From Marinomonas atlantica (GTDB taxonomy: Bacteria > Pseudomonadota > Gammaproteobacteria > Pseudomonadales > Marinomonadaceae), in NCBI RefSeq assembly GCF_001639725.1, contig NZ_LTAW01000010.1, positions 47,325 through 111,324 on the forward strand: 64,000 bases of DNA, given 5' to 3'. Both the position numbers and the translations under genes were made by a program. The notes beneath the pieces are model-generated. The model worked only from the letters and a program-made list of their open reading frames with translations. It did no database searches and was not told where the DNA came from. Numbering within the stretch: the stretch's first letter is position 1; the number at the start of each line of letters is the position of its first letter. Below, one piece after another: positions 8,770 through 18,216 of the stretch.

Positions 8770-9753
8770 ATGTCTAACATTTTTAAAAAAACAGCCATTC
8801 TAAGCGGTATCCTTGCAGCGTCAGCTACAGCAGTTCATGCTGAACAGCCAGTTGCAGGTTTCACACTTACACCAAGCATTGGTTATTCTGTTCCTGATAA
8901 TAATCGTAATTTGGATGACGATCGTGCATTCGGTCTTAGTTTTGGTTACCAATTCGATAACCCATGGGGCGTTGAGTTCACTTACCTAAACTTAGACAGT
9001 GAACTAAGCAATGGTCAAAACATCGATGCTGATCAATACCGTCTTGACGGTTTATACAACTTCTTTAACAACTCTAGCGTAACACCTTACCTAGCAGCGG
9101 GCCTTGGTTCTACTCACTACGACTTAGATCTTGACGGTGACGAGAACACTCAGCTTAATGCCGGTGGTGGTTTGAAATTCGCACTAAGTGATAACACTTC
9201 TCTACGTGCTGATTACCGCGTTGTAGAAGACTTAGAAGCCGATCACACAGACCAAGTAGCAACAATCGGTCTTCAGTATTCTTTTGGTGCTAAAAAAGCG
9301 GCACCAGCGCCAGTTGTTGAACCTACGCCAGTGGTTGAAGTAACGCCTGTTGTTGAGCCAGAGCCAGCACCACCAGTGAAAACAGTACTACCATACGACA
9401 TTCACTTCGCATTCGACTCTGCTCATGTTGCTCAGTCTGAATACTCTGACCTTCAGAACATTGCTGATCACCTAGAAGCAAACCCAGAGCAAGTAGCTCA
9501 AATCCGCGGTTTTGCTGATTCAATCGGTGCACAAGAATACAACGAAGAGCTTTCTGTAGAACGCGCTAATGCTGTTGCAAAACGCCTAGTTGAAGATTTC
9601 GGTGTCGATGCAAGCCGTCTAGACACAGTGGGTTACGGTGAAGCATACCCAGTAGTAGAAAATACTTCTAAAGCTAATCGTCAGCTAAACCGTCGTGCAA
9701 CGACTGTTTCTTTCTCTTCTCGTGAAGCGATGGAAAATGATATGCCTAACTAA
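8770..9753 (+). CDS. OmpA-like outer-membrane porin
   Basis: A 327-residue protein with a signal peptide ending AVHA (about residue 24), an eight-strand OmpA-type beta-barrel (residues about 25-175), a Pro/Val/Glu-rich hinge (about 178-203) and a C-terminal peptidoglycan-binding OmpA domain. That domain contains FAFDSAHV, the RGFADSIG segment and the NRQLNRRATTV ending typical of the family. It anchors the outer membrane to the cell wall. A strong AAGGAGAGA ribosome site and a strong terminator with a UUCG tetraloop fit a highly expressed gene. Confidence 0.95.
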   Translation: MSNIFKKTAILSGILAASATAVHAEQPVAGFTLTPSIGYSVPDNNRNLDDDRAFGLSFGYQFDNPWGVEFTYLNLDSELSNGQNIDADQYRLDGLYNFFNNSSVTPYLAAGLGSTHYDLDLDGDENTQLNAGGGLKFALSDNTSLRADYRVVEDLEADHTDQVATIGLQYSFGAKKAAPAPVVEPTPVVEVTPVVEPEPAPPVKTVLPYDIHFAFDSAHVAQSEYSDLQNIADHLEANPEQVAQIRGFADSIGAQEYNEELSVERANAVAKRLVEDFGVDASRLDTVGYGEAYPVVENTSKANRQLNRRATTVSFSSREAMENDMPN

Positions 9754-9771
9754 GTTTTGACTTAGTTAAAT

Positions 9772-9800
9772 AAAAAACCAGACTTCGGTCTGGTTTTTTT
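9772..9800 (+). terminator. Intrinsic terminator after the OmpA-like gene
   Basis: AAAACCAGAC-TTCG-GTCTGG followed by seven T residues. The loop is a stable UUCG tetraloop. The A-rich left arm could also end transcription from the convergent lipoprotein gene. Confidence 0.93.
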
Positions 9801-9822
9801 ATGTCGTTAATTTGCAAAGCTA

Positions 9823-10020
9823 TTAGCAATTATTCTTTTTCGCTTGCCCTGGCGGACAAAAGCTTTTGTTATTGCCATCTTCATCATGTTTATGCTTTCC
9901 ATCATGATCACCACTGCGACTGGCCTCAACATCGACACCACCTATTTCGCCAGCTACTCGATGTACTGAACAGCCTGACAGCATTAGTGCTACAAAAGTC
10001 ACTACTAATACATTTTTCAT
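9823..10020 (-). CDS. Small putative lipoprotein
   Basis: 65 residues starting MKNVLVVTFVALMLSGC, a classic lipobox (LSGC) with lipidation at Cys17. The mature part is short and hydrophilic, with His/Asp/Lys-rich DHDGKHKHDEDG and a C-terminal CPPGQAKKNNC pair of cysteines. The His-rich stretch could bind metal. A ribosome site (GGAG) precedes the ATG. No named family is recognised. Confidence 0.7.
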   Translation of the reverse strand: MKNVLVVTFVALMLSGCSVHRVAGEIGGVDVEASRSGDHDGKHKHDEDGNNKSFCPPGQAKKNNC

Positions 10021-10144
10021 TTATTTCTCCTGCTACACTTTCTCACCATATTAACAAACAAACTATTTAGCCCTCGAGCGTTTTTACATTGGCAACGCAC
10101 TCCTTTCACAATTTAGACAAATGGCTTCTGCCATCAGTTGCACA

Positions 10145-10180
10145 CAAAAAAGGCGATACGCAGTTGCGTATCGCCTTTTA
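10145..10180 (-). terminator. Terminator of the malic enzyme gene (probably bidirectional)
   Basis: A near-perfect palindrome AAAAGGCGATACGCA-GT-TGCGTATCGCCTTTT lies 27 bp beyond the malic enzyme stop. It has A-rich and T-rich flanks, so it can work on either strand. Confidence 0.85.
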
Positions 10181-10206
10181 AGTTTGGAACTGATTAATCG
10201 ATGAGA

Positions 10207-11475
10207 TTAAGCCTCGAAACGGTCCAAGTTTTCTAGTGGGTAGAAATCTGGGTAAGGTAAAGATGCAACACCAGAGTCAACGGCTGCTTTAGCCACTGCT
10301 GCAGACACTTCGGTTAGCAAACGCGTGTCCATTGGTTTCGGTAGAATGTATTCTTTACCGAACGTCAATGCAGAGCCACCGTAAGCCGCAACAACATCCG
10401 CAGGCGCTTCTTCTTTCGCTAAGTTTTTCAAAGCATTAACCGCAGCGACCTTCATCTCTTCGTTAATCTTCGTTGCTCGCACATCCAGCGCACCACGGAA
10501 AATAAACGGGAAGCCAAGTACATTATTTACTTGGTTCGGGTAATCAGAACGGCCTGTTGCCATGATCAAGTCAGAACGCGCAGCCAAAGCAGCTTCTGGA
10601 TTAATCTCAGGATCTGGGTTTGAACATGCAAATACCACTGGATTGGCAGCCATTTTCATCAGCTGATCAACCGTCAACAAGTCTGGACCAGATACACCAA
10701 TGAAAACATCTGCGCCATCAATGGCATCATCTAAGCTACGTGCATCTGTTTCGATTGCAAACGTTGCCTTGTATTCGTTCAAGTCATCACGACCAGAGTG
10801 AATAACGCCTTTACGATCGAGTACGTTGACGTTATCACGCTTAGCGCCACACGCAATGATCAGGTTCATACAGGCTGTTGCTGCAGCACCCGCACCTAGA
10901 CATACGATCTTCGCGTCAGCAATGTTTTTGCCTTGTAGCTCAAGAGCATTTAATAAACCTGCAGCGGTTACAATAGCAGTACCGTGCTGATCATCATGGA
11001 AAACAGGGATCGAACAGCGTTCGATCAACTGACGCTCAATTTCAAAACATTCAGGTGCTTTGATGTCTTCTAAATTAATGCCACCGTATGTGTTGGCAAT
11101 ACGAGCAACGGTATCGATGAACGCTTCTGGGCTTTCAGCTTCTACTTCCACATCAACCGAGTTCACACCAGCGAAGCGCTTAAATAATACGCCCTTACCT
11201 TCCATTACTGGCTTAGACGCCAATGGACCAATGTTACCTAGACCAAGTACCGCAGTACCATCAGAAATGACGGCAACTAAATTACCTTTACCAGTGTAAC
11301 GGTAAGCCGCTTCTGGGTCTTTTGCAATTTCACGACACGGCTCTGCTACACCTGGACTGTAAGCCAAAGATAAGTCGCGAGACGTTGCTGTTGGCTTGCT
11401 GATAGTGATGCTAAGTTTGCCTGGTACTGGTTTCTCATGGTACTCAAGCGCAGCTTGTTTTAGATCTTCTGCCAT
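10207..11475 (-). CDS. maeB: NAD(P)-dependent malic enzyme, short form
   Basis: 422 residues covering the malic enzyme N-terminal and NAD(P)-binding domains. Visible hallmarks are YSPGVAEPC, the GLGNIGPLASKPVMEGK motif, NLEDIKAPECFEIE, the FHDDQHGTAIV segment with metal-binding Asp residues, and the nucleotide-binding GAGAAATAC. It oxidatively decarboxylates malate to pyruvate. The C-terminal phosphotransacetylase-like domain of long MaeB proteins is absent, as in the Pseudomonas homologue found in the same gene neighbourhood. Cofactor preference cannot be read from the sequence. Confidence 0.93.
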   Translation of the reverse strand: MAEDLKQAALEYHEKPVPGKLSITISKPTATSRDLSLAYSPGVAEPCREIAKDPEAAYRYTGKGNLVAVISDGTAVLGLGNIGPLASKPVMEGKGVLFKRFAGVNSVDVEVEAESPEAFIDTVARIANTYGGINLEDIKAPECFEIERQLIERCSIPVFHDDQHGTAIVTAAGLLNALELQGKNIADAKIVCLGAGAAATACMNLIIACGAKRDNVNVLDRKGVIHSGRDDLNEYKATFAIETDARSLDDAIDGADVFIGVSGPDLLTVDQLMKMAANPVVFACSNPDPEINPEAALAARSDLIMATGRSDYPNQVNNVLGFPFIFRGALDVRATKINEEMKVAAVNALKNLAKEEAPADVVAAYGGSALTFGKEYILPKPMDTRLLTEVSAAVAKAAVDSGVASLPYPDFYPLENLDRFEA

Positions 11476-11609
11476 TTTTGTTATTCCGTCTATTTAATAG
11501 TGTTGTTCGTTCGCTTTGCAGCAAATGGGTGGGCGTCTTTCTGACTGTGTGATACTGAAAGTATCAGTCTAGAAGAAGCTCCTTATATAATTATCATAGT
11601 GCTTATCGG

Positions 11610-12377
11610 TTAATCCGACGACTTAATTCTACGTAAGTCTTGAGGATGTTTCACCGTCAATACGACGGATTTGAACCGATCTTGCTGGCGTTTCTTGCGT
11701 TGATACTGCCAGCCTCGGGCTTCGATTATCTTACCCTGTAGGTAGAATACATCTTTTTGAGCCCAATAATGCTCTGCATATCGAGGAATATTGATCACTA
11801 GATCTTGATTAGTTTCTAGCCACCATCCACCACGATTGTGTGTAACGGACGTCAGTACTGATCGTACGACCGCAAAGCCTGCTTGTGGCTGCCAATGCGT
11901 CTTAAGTTGCCATACCCCATGTTTAGCATCACGAGCACTTTGCTCTGCTTGCTCAAAACAATCTTGATATTTTAGATTGGGTGGCACGGCGACACGATAA
12001 CCCATCCCATCGGATAGTAACCGACTTGTTATCGAGCCTCGATCTTTCGTAAATAAATAATACAGCTTACGACCGTATCGGTCTTCGTTTTCTTGCGCGC
12101 TTTGCCAAAAAACATGACTGCCTGCAAGCGCCATCAAGCGCAGCTTGGCTTCCAAAGCATACGCTTCATGATGTCCCTGCTCGTGATCAAGCTCCGGTGT
12201 ATTAATACCAACAAGACGAATTTTACGCCCATCCTTGAAGTATAGGGTATCACCATCAATGACTTTATCTACCTGTGCCAGCTGCAACCCCCCAACGGCA
12301 AGACATTGTCCGAAGCTTGGGAATGACAGGCACAAAAAAAGCGCCAAGATAGCTTGGCGCTTTTTTTGAATCAGCAT
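11610..12377 (-). CDS. Secreted thermonuclease-family (SNase-like) nuclease
   Basis: From the ATG at 12377 this is a 255-residue protein with a basic/hydrophobic signal sequence and an SNase domain. It has DKVIDGDTLYF, KIRLVGINTPELD (first catalytic Arg region) and EDRYGRKLYYLF (second catalytic Arg). Starting further upstream would overlap rpmE and add residues unlike a signal peptide. It sits 16 bp downstream of rpmE, a pairing I recall from Pseudomonas. Oddly, the intrinsic terminator expected for rpmE is inside codons 4-16 of this gene, so expression from the rpmE promoter requires read-through or a separate internal start of transcription. Confidence 0.85.
   Translation of the reverse strand: MLIQKKRQAILALFLCLSFPSFGQCLAVGGLQLAQVDKVIDGDTLYFKDGRKIRLVGINTPELDHEQGHHEAYALEAKLRLMALAGSHVFWQSAQENEDRYGRKLYYLFTKDRGSITSRLLSDGMGYRVAVPPNLKYQDCFEQAEQSARDAKHGVWQLKTHWQPQAGFAVVRSVLTSVTHNRGGWWLETNQDLVINIPRYAEHYWAQKDVFYLQGKIIEARGWQYQRKKRQQDRFKSVVLTVKHPQDLRRIKSSD
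12334..12367 (-). terminator. rpmE terminator embedded in the nuclease coding sequence
   Basis: Stem GCGCCAAG/CTTGGCGC (12341-12360) flanked by seven A on one side and seven T on the other. Read on the minus strand it is an ideal rho-independent terminator about 27 bp past the rpmE stop, yet it begins only about 9 bases inside the nuclease gene. Confidence 0.88.
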
Positions 12378-12393
12378 ACGTCTTATCCACCAA

Positions 12394-12609
12394 TTACTTA
12401 GTAGTACGACGAGCTCCGAAACGTTTGTTGAAGCGATCAACACGACCACCTGTATCAAGCATTTTTTGCTGACCAGTGTAGAACGGGTGACATTGGCTAC
12501 ATACGTCGATGTGTAGATCGTTGCCAAGTGTTGAGTTCAGAGACAAAGTGTTGCCACAAGTACAAGTTGCAGAAACAGTAGAGTAATTTGGGTGGATATC
12601 TTTTTTCAT
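12394..12609 (-). CDS. rpmE: 50S ribosomal protein L31 (zinc-binding form)
   Basis: 71 residues, full length for type-A L31. The zinc ligands are all present (CTCG at residues 16-18 and CSQC at 37-40), so this is the C+ form and not the zinc-independent YkgM paralogue. The typical ending [11 protein letters not shown] is intact. It is transcribed away from priA. Confidence 0.98.
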   Translation of the reverse strand: MKKDIHPNYSTVSATCTCGNTLSLNSTLGNDLHIDVCSQCHPFYTGQQKMLDTGGRVDRFNKRFGARRTTK

Positions 12610-12878
12610 CGTTTTTTACCTTCAGGTTTGGTGTGCCGCCACTTAGTCAGTAATTCAGATTGCTAAGCACCGCACGATTCGTTGTACATCAATTGTACAG
12701 TGGTACCAAGAGCCGCGTATTTTAGGCGTCAAAACAGCTTTCGGCAAGCCCTTTTACGATAATTTCACTCTCTGAAAGCGGGTGAAAAGTTCACATTTTC
12801 CCGTCAGACTGACGTACACTTAACAGATACACTGTTGTTTGAAATCTTTTTGTTGATAAATCAAGGTATTAGTCTTTT

Positions 12879-15119
12879 ATGGAAGACGCACTGCTCACCA
12901 AAGCCCCCTATGTCAAAGTGGCCTTAAATGTGCCACTACGAGCCAGTTTTGACTATAAAATCCCTAAAGCCTTGGCCTATCGCCACCATATTCGCCCGGG
13001 GATGCGAGTCAAAGTCCCGTTTGGAAATGGTGATCGTCAAAGCATTGGCCTTGTCATTGAAACCAGCACTCAAAGTGATTTTAGTGATGCTCAAATAAAG
13101 CCCTTAACGGCGCTGCTGGACGACAGTCCCATCATTCCTCAGGAACTGTTTGACCTATGTGCTTGGGCGGCACGCTATTACCACCACCCTATTGGCGAAG
13201 TCTTTTTTCACGCATTACCAACCAGTTTACGTAAAGGTGAAAGCGCAGATTTTCGTACTGAAACCTGGTGGTTTGTGACAGAACCCGGTCTACAAACAAA
13301 CATCGACGATTTAAAGAATGCGAAACAACAAAAAGCATTTTTAGAGGCCATACAACAGCACGCTGAGCATGGCTTAAGCCCACACCTAATAAGTGTGTTA
13401 GAGCTCACCACCAATGCCGCAAAAGGGCTTGAGAAAAAGGGCTTGGTACGCAGTGAACAGCGTAATTTAAAACGAACAGTAGAAACGCATGCTCATCAAA
13501 CTCAAGTGCCGCCGAGCCTAAACTTAGAGCAAGCCGCCGCAACAAAAACCATCCTCGCCATGCGTAATGAATTTGGTGTGGCATTATTAGACGGTATTAC
13601 CGGCAGTGGTAAAACTGAGGTGTTTTTACGCGTCATTGAGGCCCTACTTCAAGAAGACAAGCAAGTCTTAGTAATGGTCCCTGAGATTGGCTTAACGCCT
13701 CAAACACTGCGACGTTTTGAAAGCCGCTTTAATACTGACATCGTCTTGATGCACTCGAATATGACGGATCGTGAACGCTTAGATGCATGGCTGATGATTG
13801 AACACGGTGACGCAAAAATTATTATTGGCACACGTTCATCAGTGTTTATTCCTACCGCTAATCTAGGGCTGATTATCATTGATGAAGAACACGATGCATC
13901 CTACAAACAACACGAAGGTTTCCGTTACCACGCGCGTGACATGGCTATAAAACGCGCGCAAGGGCAAAATATTCCAGTATTACTTGCGTCAGCCACACCA
14001 TCCTATGAAAGTCTCACCAATGCCTTACAAAAGCGCTACTTATGGCTCAAGCTACGTCAGCGTGCAGGGGAGGCTGAGTTACCACAAATGGAACGTGTTG
14101 ACCTACGCGGCCAAAGCTTAAAGCAAGGCTTCAGCGAATACACACTGGAACGCATGCGCCAAACCTTGGAGCGACGCGAACAAGTACTGGTATTCCTCAA
14201 TCGTCGCGGCTATGCCCCCACATTGATGTGCCATCAGTGCGGCTGGATCGCGGCATGTGATCATTGCGATGTGAATCTCACCGTGCACAAACGCGCCAAT
14301 AAATTACACTGTCACCATTGCGACAGTCATAAAGCGCTCACTCAAGAATGCCCAGAGTGCCATAGCAATGAACTGTTTACTGTGGGTGAAGGCACTGAGC
14401 AAATCGAAGGTGTACTCAACCAGTACTTCAAACAGACCCCCGTATTACGTATTGACCGTGACAGCACCCAACGCAAGTCGGCACTCACGCAAATCACACA
14501 AAAAATCCACGAACACGATCAAGCGATACTGGTGGGCACGCAAATGCTTGCCAAAGGCCACCACTTCCCGAATGTGACCTTAGTCGTGATCATGGACGCC
14601 GACGTGGGCCTTTTTTCCTCTGATTTTCGTGGTATGGAACGTACGGCTCAACTGATCACCCAAGTGGCTGGACGCGCCGGTCGCAGCAGCAAACGCGGCC
14701 ACGTACTGCTGCAAACGTACCATCCGGACCATGCAGCGATTCAATGCTTGTGCGAACAAGGCTACGAAGCCTTAGCGATGGATGGCTTAAGGGAGCGTCA
14801 ACAACTCGCTCTGCCGCCATTTCATCACCAAGTGGTTATTCGAGCCGAATCACAACAAGAACAACAAGCCATGGGTTTATTGATGCACTTACGCAACGAA
14901 TTATCGATACACCTGTCTGAAGATATGCAGATAGTCGGTCCCTATGCCGCGATCATTGTCCGTAAAGCGGGACAACACCGCGCATTGTTAAGTATAAAAA
15001 GTCCCCAACGGGGGAATTTACACCGTGTCATAGCATCTGCCAGTCAATGGCTTGAACAAAACACGAAAAATCACAGAATTCGGTTCGCCATAGACGTCGA
15101 TCCGCTGGAAACTTTCTAA
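12879..15119 (+). CDS. priA: Primosomal protein N' (replication restart helicase PriA)
   Basis: A 746-residue superfamily 2 helicase that reloads the replisome at collapsed forks. In order: an N-terminal 3'-DNA-binding domain, Walker A GITGSGKTE (about 239-247), a DEEH box (335-338), the ATPSYES motif, and a zinc region with paired cysteines (CHQCGW, CDHCD, CHHCD, CPECH). The C-terminal helicase lobe has GTQMLAKGHHFPNVT and QVAGRAGR. All motifs are intact. It is divergent from rpmE, as in Pseudomonas, but argS, which follows priA there, is missing at this place. Confidence 0.97.
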   Translation: MEDALLTKAPYVKVALNVPLRASFDYKIPKALAYRHHIRPGMRVKVPFGNGDRQSIGLVIETSTQSDFSDAQIKPLTALLDDSPIIPQELFDLCAWAARYYHHPIGEVFFHALPTSLRKGESADFRTETWWFVTEPGLQTNIDDLKNAKQQKAFLEAIQQHAEHGLSPHLISVLELTTNAAKGLEKKGLVRSEQRNLKRTVETHAHQTQVPPSLNLEQAAATKTILAMRNEFGVALLDGITGSGKTEVFLRVIEALLQEDKQVLVMVPEIGLTPQTLRRFESRFNTDIVLMHSNMTDRERLDAWLMIEHGDAKIIIGTRSSVFIPTANLGLIIIDEEHDASYKQHEGFRYHARDMAIKRAQGQNIPVLLASATPSYESLTNALQKRYLWLKLRQRAGEAELPQMERVDLRGQSLKQGFSEYTLERMRQTLERREQVLVFLNRRGYAPTLMCHQCGWIAACDHCDVNLTVHKRANKLHCHHCDSHKALTQECPECHSNELFTVGEGTEQIEGVLNQYFKQTPVLRIDRDSTQRKSALTQITQKIHEHDQAILVGTQMLAKGHHFPNVTLVVIMDADVGLFSSDFRGMERTAQLITQVAGRAGRSSKRGHVLLQTYHPDHAAIQCLCEQGYEALAMDGLRERQQLALPPFHHQVVIRAESQQEQQAMGLLMHLRNELSIHLSEDMQIVGPYAAIIVRKAGQHRALLSIKSPQRGNLHRVIASASQWLEQNTKNHRIRFAIDVDPLETF

Positions 15120-15165
15120 TGCACTGCGCATAATGTGCGCACTCAACTAAAACAATGATTCTCAA

Positions 15166-15783
15166 ATGTTAGATTTCATGCTGTTAGCGACCCAGAACAA
15201 CCGCTCTAGAAAAGGAGCGACGCGTAAAGCACCGCCGCCACCACCAAAACGCACCTTACCATGGTGGCTTTGGCTCGTTGTGCCGGCGCTATTAGCGTCC
15301 TTTATTTTTGTGTTGGTCAAATTAGCCTCGGTGGAAACACAACCTAGTGCGACCAAAGTGCCGACCATTGCACCTGCCAAACCTGCGTCAGCCAAACCAA
15401 AAGAAACTGTGAAAGCGCCACCTAAAGCAGCGGAGAAACCTCAAAGTGATAAGTTTGAGTTTTATCAGCTGTTACAGGATAGCGAAGTGGATACCAGTCA
15501 CGTCGATGCTTACGAGTATCAACCACGAGAAGAGGAAAACTTCAGCTATATGATACAAGCGGCATCGTTCCGCTCCAACGCTGATGCAGATCGCCTTCGT
15601 GCTAAGTTGATTTTATCTGGCCTAACGGCATCGATTAAAGCCAGTCAAAGCAAAGACGGTGGTACTTGGTATCGTGTCATAGTGGGGCCGTACGAAACTC
15701 GCTCCGCAGAAAGTCGTGCGCAAGATAAACTCGCGCAAATGGGAATGAACTCGTACACCTACAAAATCAAAAAAGAACCGTAA
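15166..15783 (+). CDS. SPOR-domain inner-membrane protein (FtsN-like)
   Basis: About 205 residues: a short basic cytoplasmic tail with a proline run (KAPPPPPKRT), one transmembrane helix (WWLWLVVPALLASFIFVLV), a Pro/Lys/Ala-rich periplasmic linker and a C-terminal SPOR domain (YMIQAASFRSNADADRLRAK through IVGPYETRSAESRAQ) that binds denuded septal peptidoglycan. Topology and place between priA and hslV match the FtsN-like protein of pseudomonads, so a role in cell division is likely. The ATG at 15178 is an alternative start; neither start has a strong ribosome site. Confidence 0.85.
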   Translation: MLDFMLLATQNNRSRKGATRKAPPPPPKRTLPWWLWLVVPALLASFIFVLVKLASVETQPSATKVPTIAPAKPASAKPKETVKAPPKAAEKPQSDKFEFYQLLQDSEVDTSHVDAYEYQPREEENFSYMIQAASFRSNADADRLRAKLILSGLTASIKASQSKDGGTWYRVIVGPYETRSAESRAQDKLAQMGMNSYTYKIKKEP

Positions 15784-15803
15784 AAAAAGCGCAACAACCC
15801 GTA

Positions 15804-15832
15804 AAGCGCCTAACGATTCCGTTTAGGCGCTT
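15804..15832. terminator. Hairpin between the SPOR gene and hslV
   Basis: Stem AAGCGCCTAA / TTAGGCGCTT with a 9-base loop and no T run. The right arm overlaps the -35 element of the heat-shock promoter, so it may both weaken read-through and mark the operon boundary. Confidence 0.55.
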
Positions 15833-15857
15833 GAAATCCTCACGCTTACCCCCATTT
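15830..15857 (+). promoter_or_regulatory. Sigma-32 (RpoH) heat-shock promoter of hslVU
   Basis: CTTGAAA (15830-15836), exactly 13 bases, then CCCCATTT (15850-15857). This fits the E. coli RpoH consensus in both boxes and spacing. The predicted transcript start is about 15864, 22 bases before the hslV ATG. Confidence 0.9.
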
Positions 15858-15885
15858 TGATTAATAATCGAATGTGGAGTAAATC

Positions 15886-16437
15886 ATGACTACGATTCTA
15901 ACCGTACGTAAAGACAACCAAGTCGTCGTTGGCGGCGATGGCCAAGTTTCCCTAGGCAACACCGTAATGAAGGGCAATGCCCGTAAAGTCCGTCGTCTAT
16001 ACCGTGGCGAAGTCATCGCTGGTTTTGCCGGTGGCACTGCCGATGCATTCACCCTGTTCGAACGATTTGAAAGCCAACTAGAAAAGCATCAAGGCCACCT
16101 TGTGCGTGCTGCGGTGGACCTTGCCAAAGACTGGCGTTCAGACAAAGCCCTACGCAAACTGGAAGCTATGCTGATTGTGGCTAACAAAGAAAGCACACTC
16201 ATTATCACGGGTAACGGCGATGTGGTCGAACCGCAACACGGCGCCCTAGCCATTGGCTCTGGCGGTAACTTTGCCGAAGCCTCAGCCCGAGCCTTACTCG
16301 AAAACACCGAGCTAAGTGCGCAAGATATCGTTGAAAAAAGCCTAAACATTGCGGCAGATATCTGTGTCTTCACTAACCACAGCCTGACAATCGAAACCGT
16401 AAACATCGACCCTCAGCTTGAAGACAACTCACAGTAA
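15886..16437 (+). CDS. hslV: ATP-dependent protease proteolytic subunit HslV (ClpQ)
   Basis: 183 residues. After removal of the initiator Met, Thr2 is the N-terminal nucleophile (MTTILTVRK). The [47 protein letters not shown] and [22 protein letters not shown] blocks are those of the proteasome-like HslV dodecamer. It forms the protease chamber of HslUV, which degrades misfolded and specific regulatory proteins. GGAG precedes the ATG, and a sigma-32 promoter lies immediately upstream. Confidence 0.98.
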   Translation: MTTILTVRKDNQVVVGGDGQVSLGNTVMKGNARKVRRLYRGEVIAGFAGGTADAFTLFERFESQLEKHQGHLVRAAVDLAKDWRSDKALRKLEAMLIVANKESTLIITGNGDVVEPQHGALAIGSGGNFAEASARALLENTELSAQDIVEKSLNIAADICVFTNHSLTIETVNIDPQLEDNSQ

Positions 16438-16458
16438 CGAATTTAAGAGACTAGACCC

Positions 16459-17781
16459 ATGAGCTATATGACTCCAAGAGAAACGGTCAATGCCTTAGAC
16501 CAACACATTATCGGCCAACAAAAGGCAAAACGCGCGGTCGCAATCGCCTTGCGTAATCGCTGGCGTCGCATGCAATTGCCAGAAGAAATGCGCGCAGAAA
16601 TCACACCTAAGAACATCCTGATGATTGGACCAACCGGTGTCGGTAAAACTGAAATCGCACGCCGTTTAGCAAAGCTTGCTAACGCACCATTTATTAAGAT
16701 CGAAGCAACAAAATTCACCGAAGTCGGCTATGTGGGCCGTGACGTGGACTCTATTATCCGCGATCTGATGGAATCTGCGATTTCCATGTTGCGCAAGCAA
16801 GAAACAGAGCGCATGAAAGACAAAGCCGAAGACGCCGCCGAAGACCGCATCCTTGATGCCATACTTCCGCCAGCACGCGGTTTTGAAGAAGATTCCGCGT
16901 CTAACTCAACGCGCCAAGCGTTCCGTAAAAAACTGCGCGAAGGTCAGCTAGACGACAAAGAAATCGATATCGAAGTATCAGATTCCCCTGCAGGCGTAGA
17001 AATCATGACGCCACCGGGTATGGAAGAAATGACCAGCCAGCTACAAAGCCTGTTCTCTAACATGGGTGGCGACAAAACCAAAAAACGTAAGCTGAAAGTG
17101 AAAGACGCTCTGCGCCAAATTCGTGAAGAAGAAGCAGGGAAATTGGTCAACGAAGAAGAATTGAAAGCACGCGCTGTCGAAGCCGTTGAACAACACGGCA
17201 TCGTGTTTCTCGATGAGATCGATAAAGTCGCGAAAAGCTCGGATCGCTCCAGCGGTGAAGTGTCCCGTGAAGGTGTACAGCGTGACTTGTTACCACTGAT
17301 CGAAGGTAATACCGTCAGCACTAAGTACGGCATGATCAAAACGGATCACATCCTATTTATTGCTTCCGGTGCGTTTCACCTATCCAAACCATCGGATTTG
17401 ATTCCCGAGCTACAGGGTCGTTTACCGATTCGAGTAGAACTGGACGCACTGACCGTGAATGACTTTAAGCGTATTTTGACGGAGCCAAGTGCTTCCCTGA
17501 CAAAACAGTACGTAGCATTGGCGAAGACGGAGAACATCCATCTAAACTTTACCGAAGAAGGCATCACACGTATTGCAGAAATCGCTTGCCAAGTGAACGA
17601 ACGTACTGAGAACATTGGTGCTCGTCGTCTGCACACCGTTTTGGAGCGTCTACTCGAAGAAGTGTCCTACTCCGCAAGCGACATGCCGGATGAGCAACAA
17701 GTTGATGTCACGGCAGAGTATGTAGATCAGCAACTTGGCGAAATCGCTGAAAACGAAGATCTTAGCCAGTACATTTTGTAA
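16459..17781 (+). CDS. hslU: ATP-dependent protease ATPase subunit HslU (ClpY)
   Basis: 440 residues, the normal length for the AAA+ unfoldase partner of HslV. Walker A is GPTGVGKT (57-64). The [18 protein letters not shown] pore region, an intermediate I-domain rich in charged residues (about 110-230), FLDEIDKVA (Walker B) and the C-terminal LSQYIL tail that docks in HslV are all present. It starts 21 bp after hslV and shares its heat-shock promoter. Confidence 0.98.
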   Translation: MSYMTPRETVNALDQHIIGQQKAKRAVAIALRNRWRRMQLPEEMRAEITPKNILMIGPTGVGKTEIARRLAKLANAPFIKIEATKFTEVGYVGRDVDSIIRDLMESAISMLRKQETERMKDKAEDAAEDRILDAILPPARGFEEDSASNSTRQAFRKKLREGQLDDKEIDIEVSDSPAGVEIMTPPGMEEMTSQLQSLFSNMGGDKTKKRKLKVKDALRQIREEEAGKLVNEEELKARAVEAVEQHGIVFLDEIDKVAKSSDRSSGEVSREGVQRDLLPLIEGNTVSTKYGMIKTDHILFIASGAFHLSKPSDLIPELQGRLPIRVELDALTVNDFKRILTEPSASLTKQYVALAKTENIHLNFTEEGITRIAEIACQVNERTENIGARRLHTVLERLLEEVSYSASDMPDEQQVDVTAEYVDQQLGEIAENEDLSQYIL

Positions 17782-17815
17782 TTTGATAACCTTTTAAGAT
17801 AAATCGAGAGCAATC

Positions 17816-18202
17816 ATGGCCACGCCTGTTCCAACAAAAATTCACTACCATAAACAATCCCGTGAACTGGAGCTGGCGTTTGCCGATGGCTCAAGCTATC
17901 GCCTCAGCGCTGAATATTTACGTGTTCACTCACCGTCCGCGGAAGTCCGTGGTCACGGTGCGCAAATTCCAATTTTGCAGCATGGCAAACGCAATGTGAT
18001 GATTATGAACATTGAGCCTGCAGGCAACTATGCCATTAAAATCACCTTTGATGATGGCCATGATTCTGGCTTGTATTCGTGGGACTACCTATACAACCTA
18101 GGCAAAAACCACGATGAGCTCTGGCAGATGTATTTAGATCGCCTTGAGAAAGAAGGCCGCACGCGCGACTCTTCTAGCATTCAAATTCATCAAGTACACT
18201 AA
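17816..18202 (+). CDS. DUF971 protein (gamma-butyrobetaine hydroxylase-like N-terminal domain)
   Basis: A 128-residue single-domain protein with the DUF971 signature: LELAFADGSSYRLSAEYLRV, then GNYAIKITFDDGHDSGLYSWDYL. It lies 34 bp after hslU, as in Pseudomonas, and probably belongs to the same transcript. The fold occurs as the N-terminal domain of gamma-butyrobetaine hydroxylases and in iron-sulfur carrier proteins. No function is established for the free-standing form that I can cite. Confidence 0.9.
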   Translation: MATPVPTKIHYHKQSRELELAFADGSSYRLSAEYLRVHSPSAEVRGHGAQIPILQHGKRNVMIMNIEPAGNYAIKITFDDGHDSGLYSWDYLYNLGKNHDELWQMYLDRLEKEGRTRDSSSIQIHQVH

Positions 18203-18216
18203 ATTGGATCGAAACC

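Noticed and set aside
9801..10070. 89-codon plus-strand frame
   Set aside because: It is the shadow of the lipoprotein gene, which has a lipobox and a ribosome site on the other strand.
12300..12400. The hairpin at 12341 as an insertion or repeat element
   Set aside because: Stem, A/T flanks and place after rpmE are those of a plain terminator.
12378..12527. N-terminal extension of the nuclease into rpmE
   Set aside because: It would overlap rpmE in another frame and the added residues do not form a signal peptide; the ATG at 12377 does.
15861..16406. Minus-strand frames over hslV
   Set aside because: They oppose a clear HslV coding sequence and have no recognisable product.
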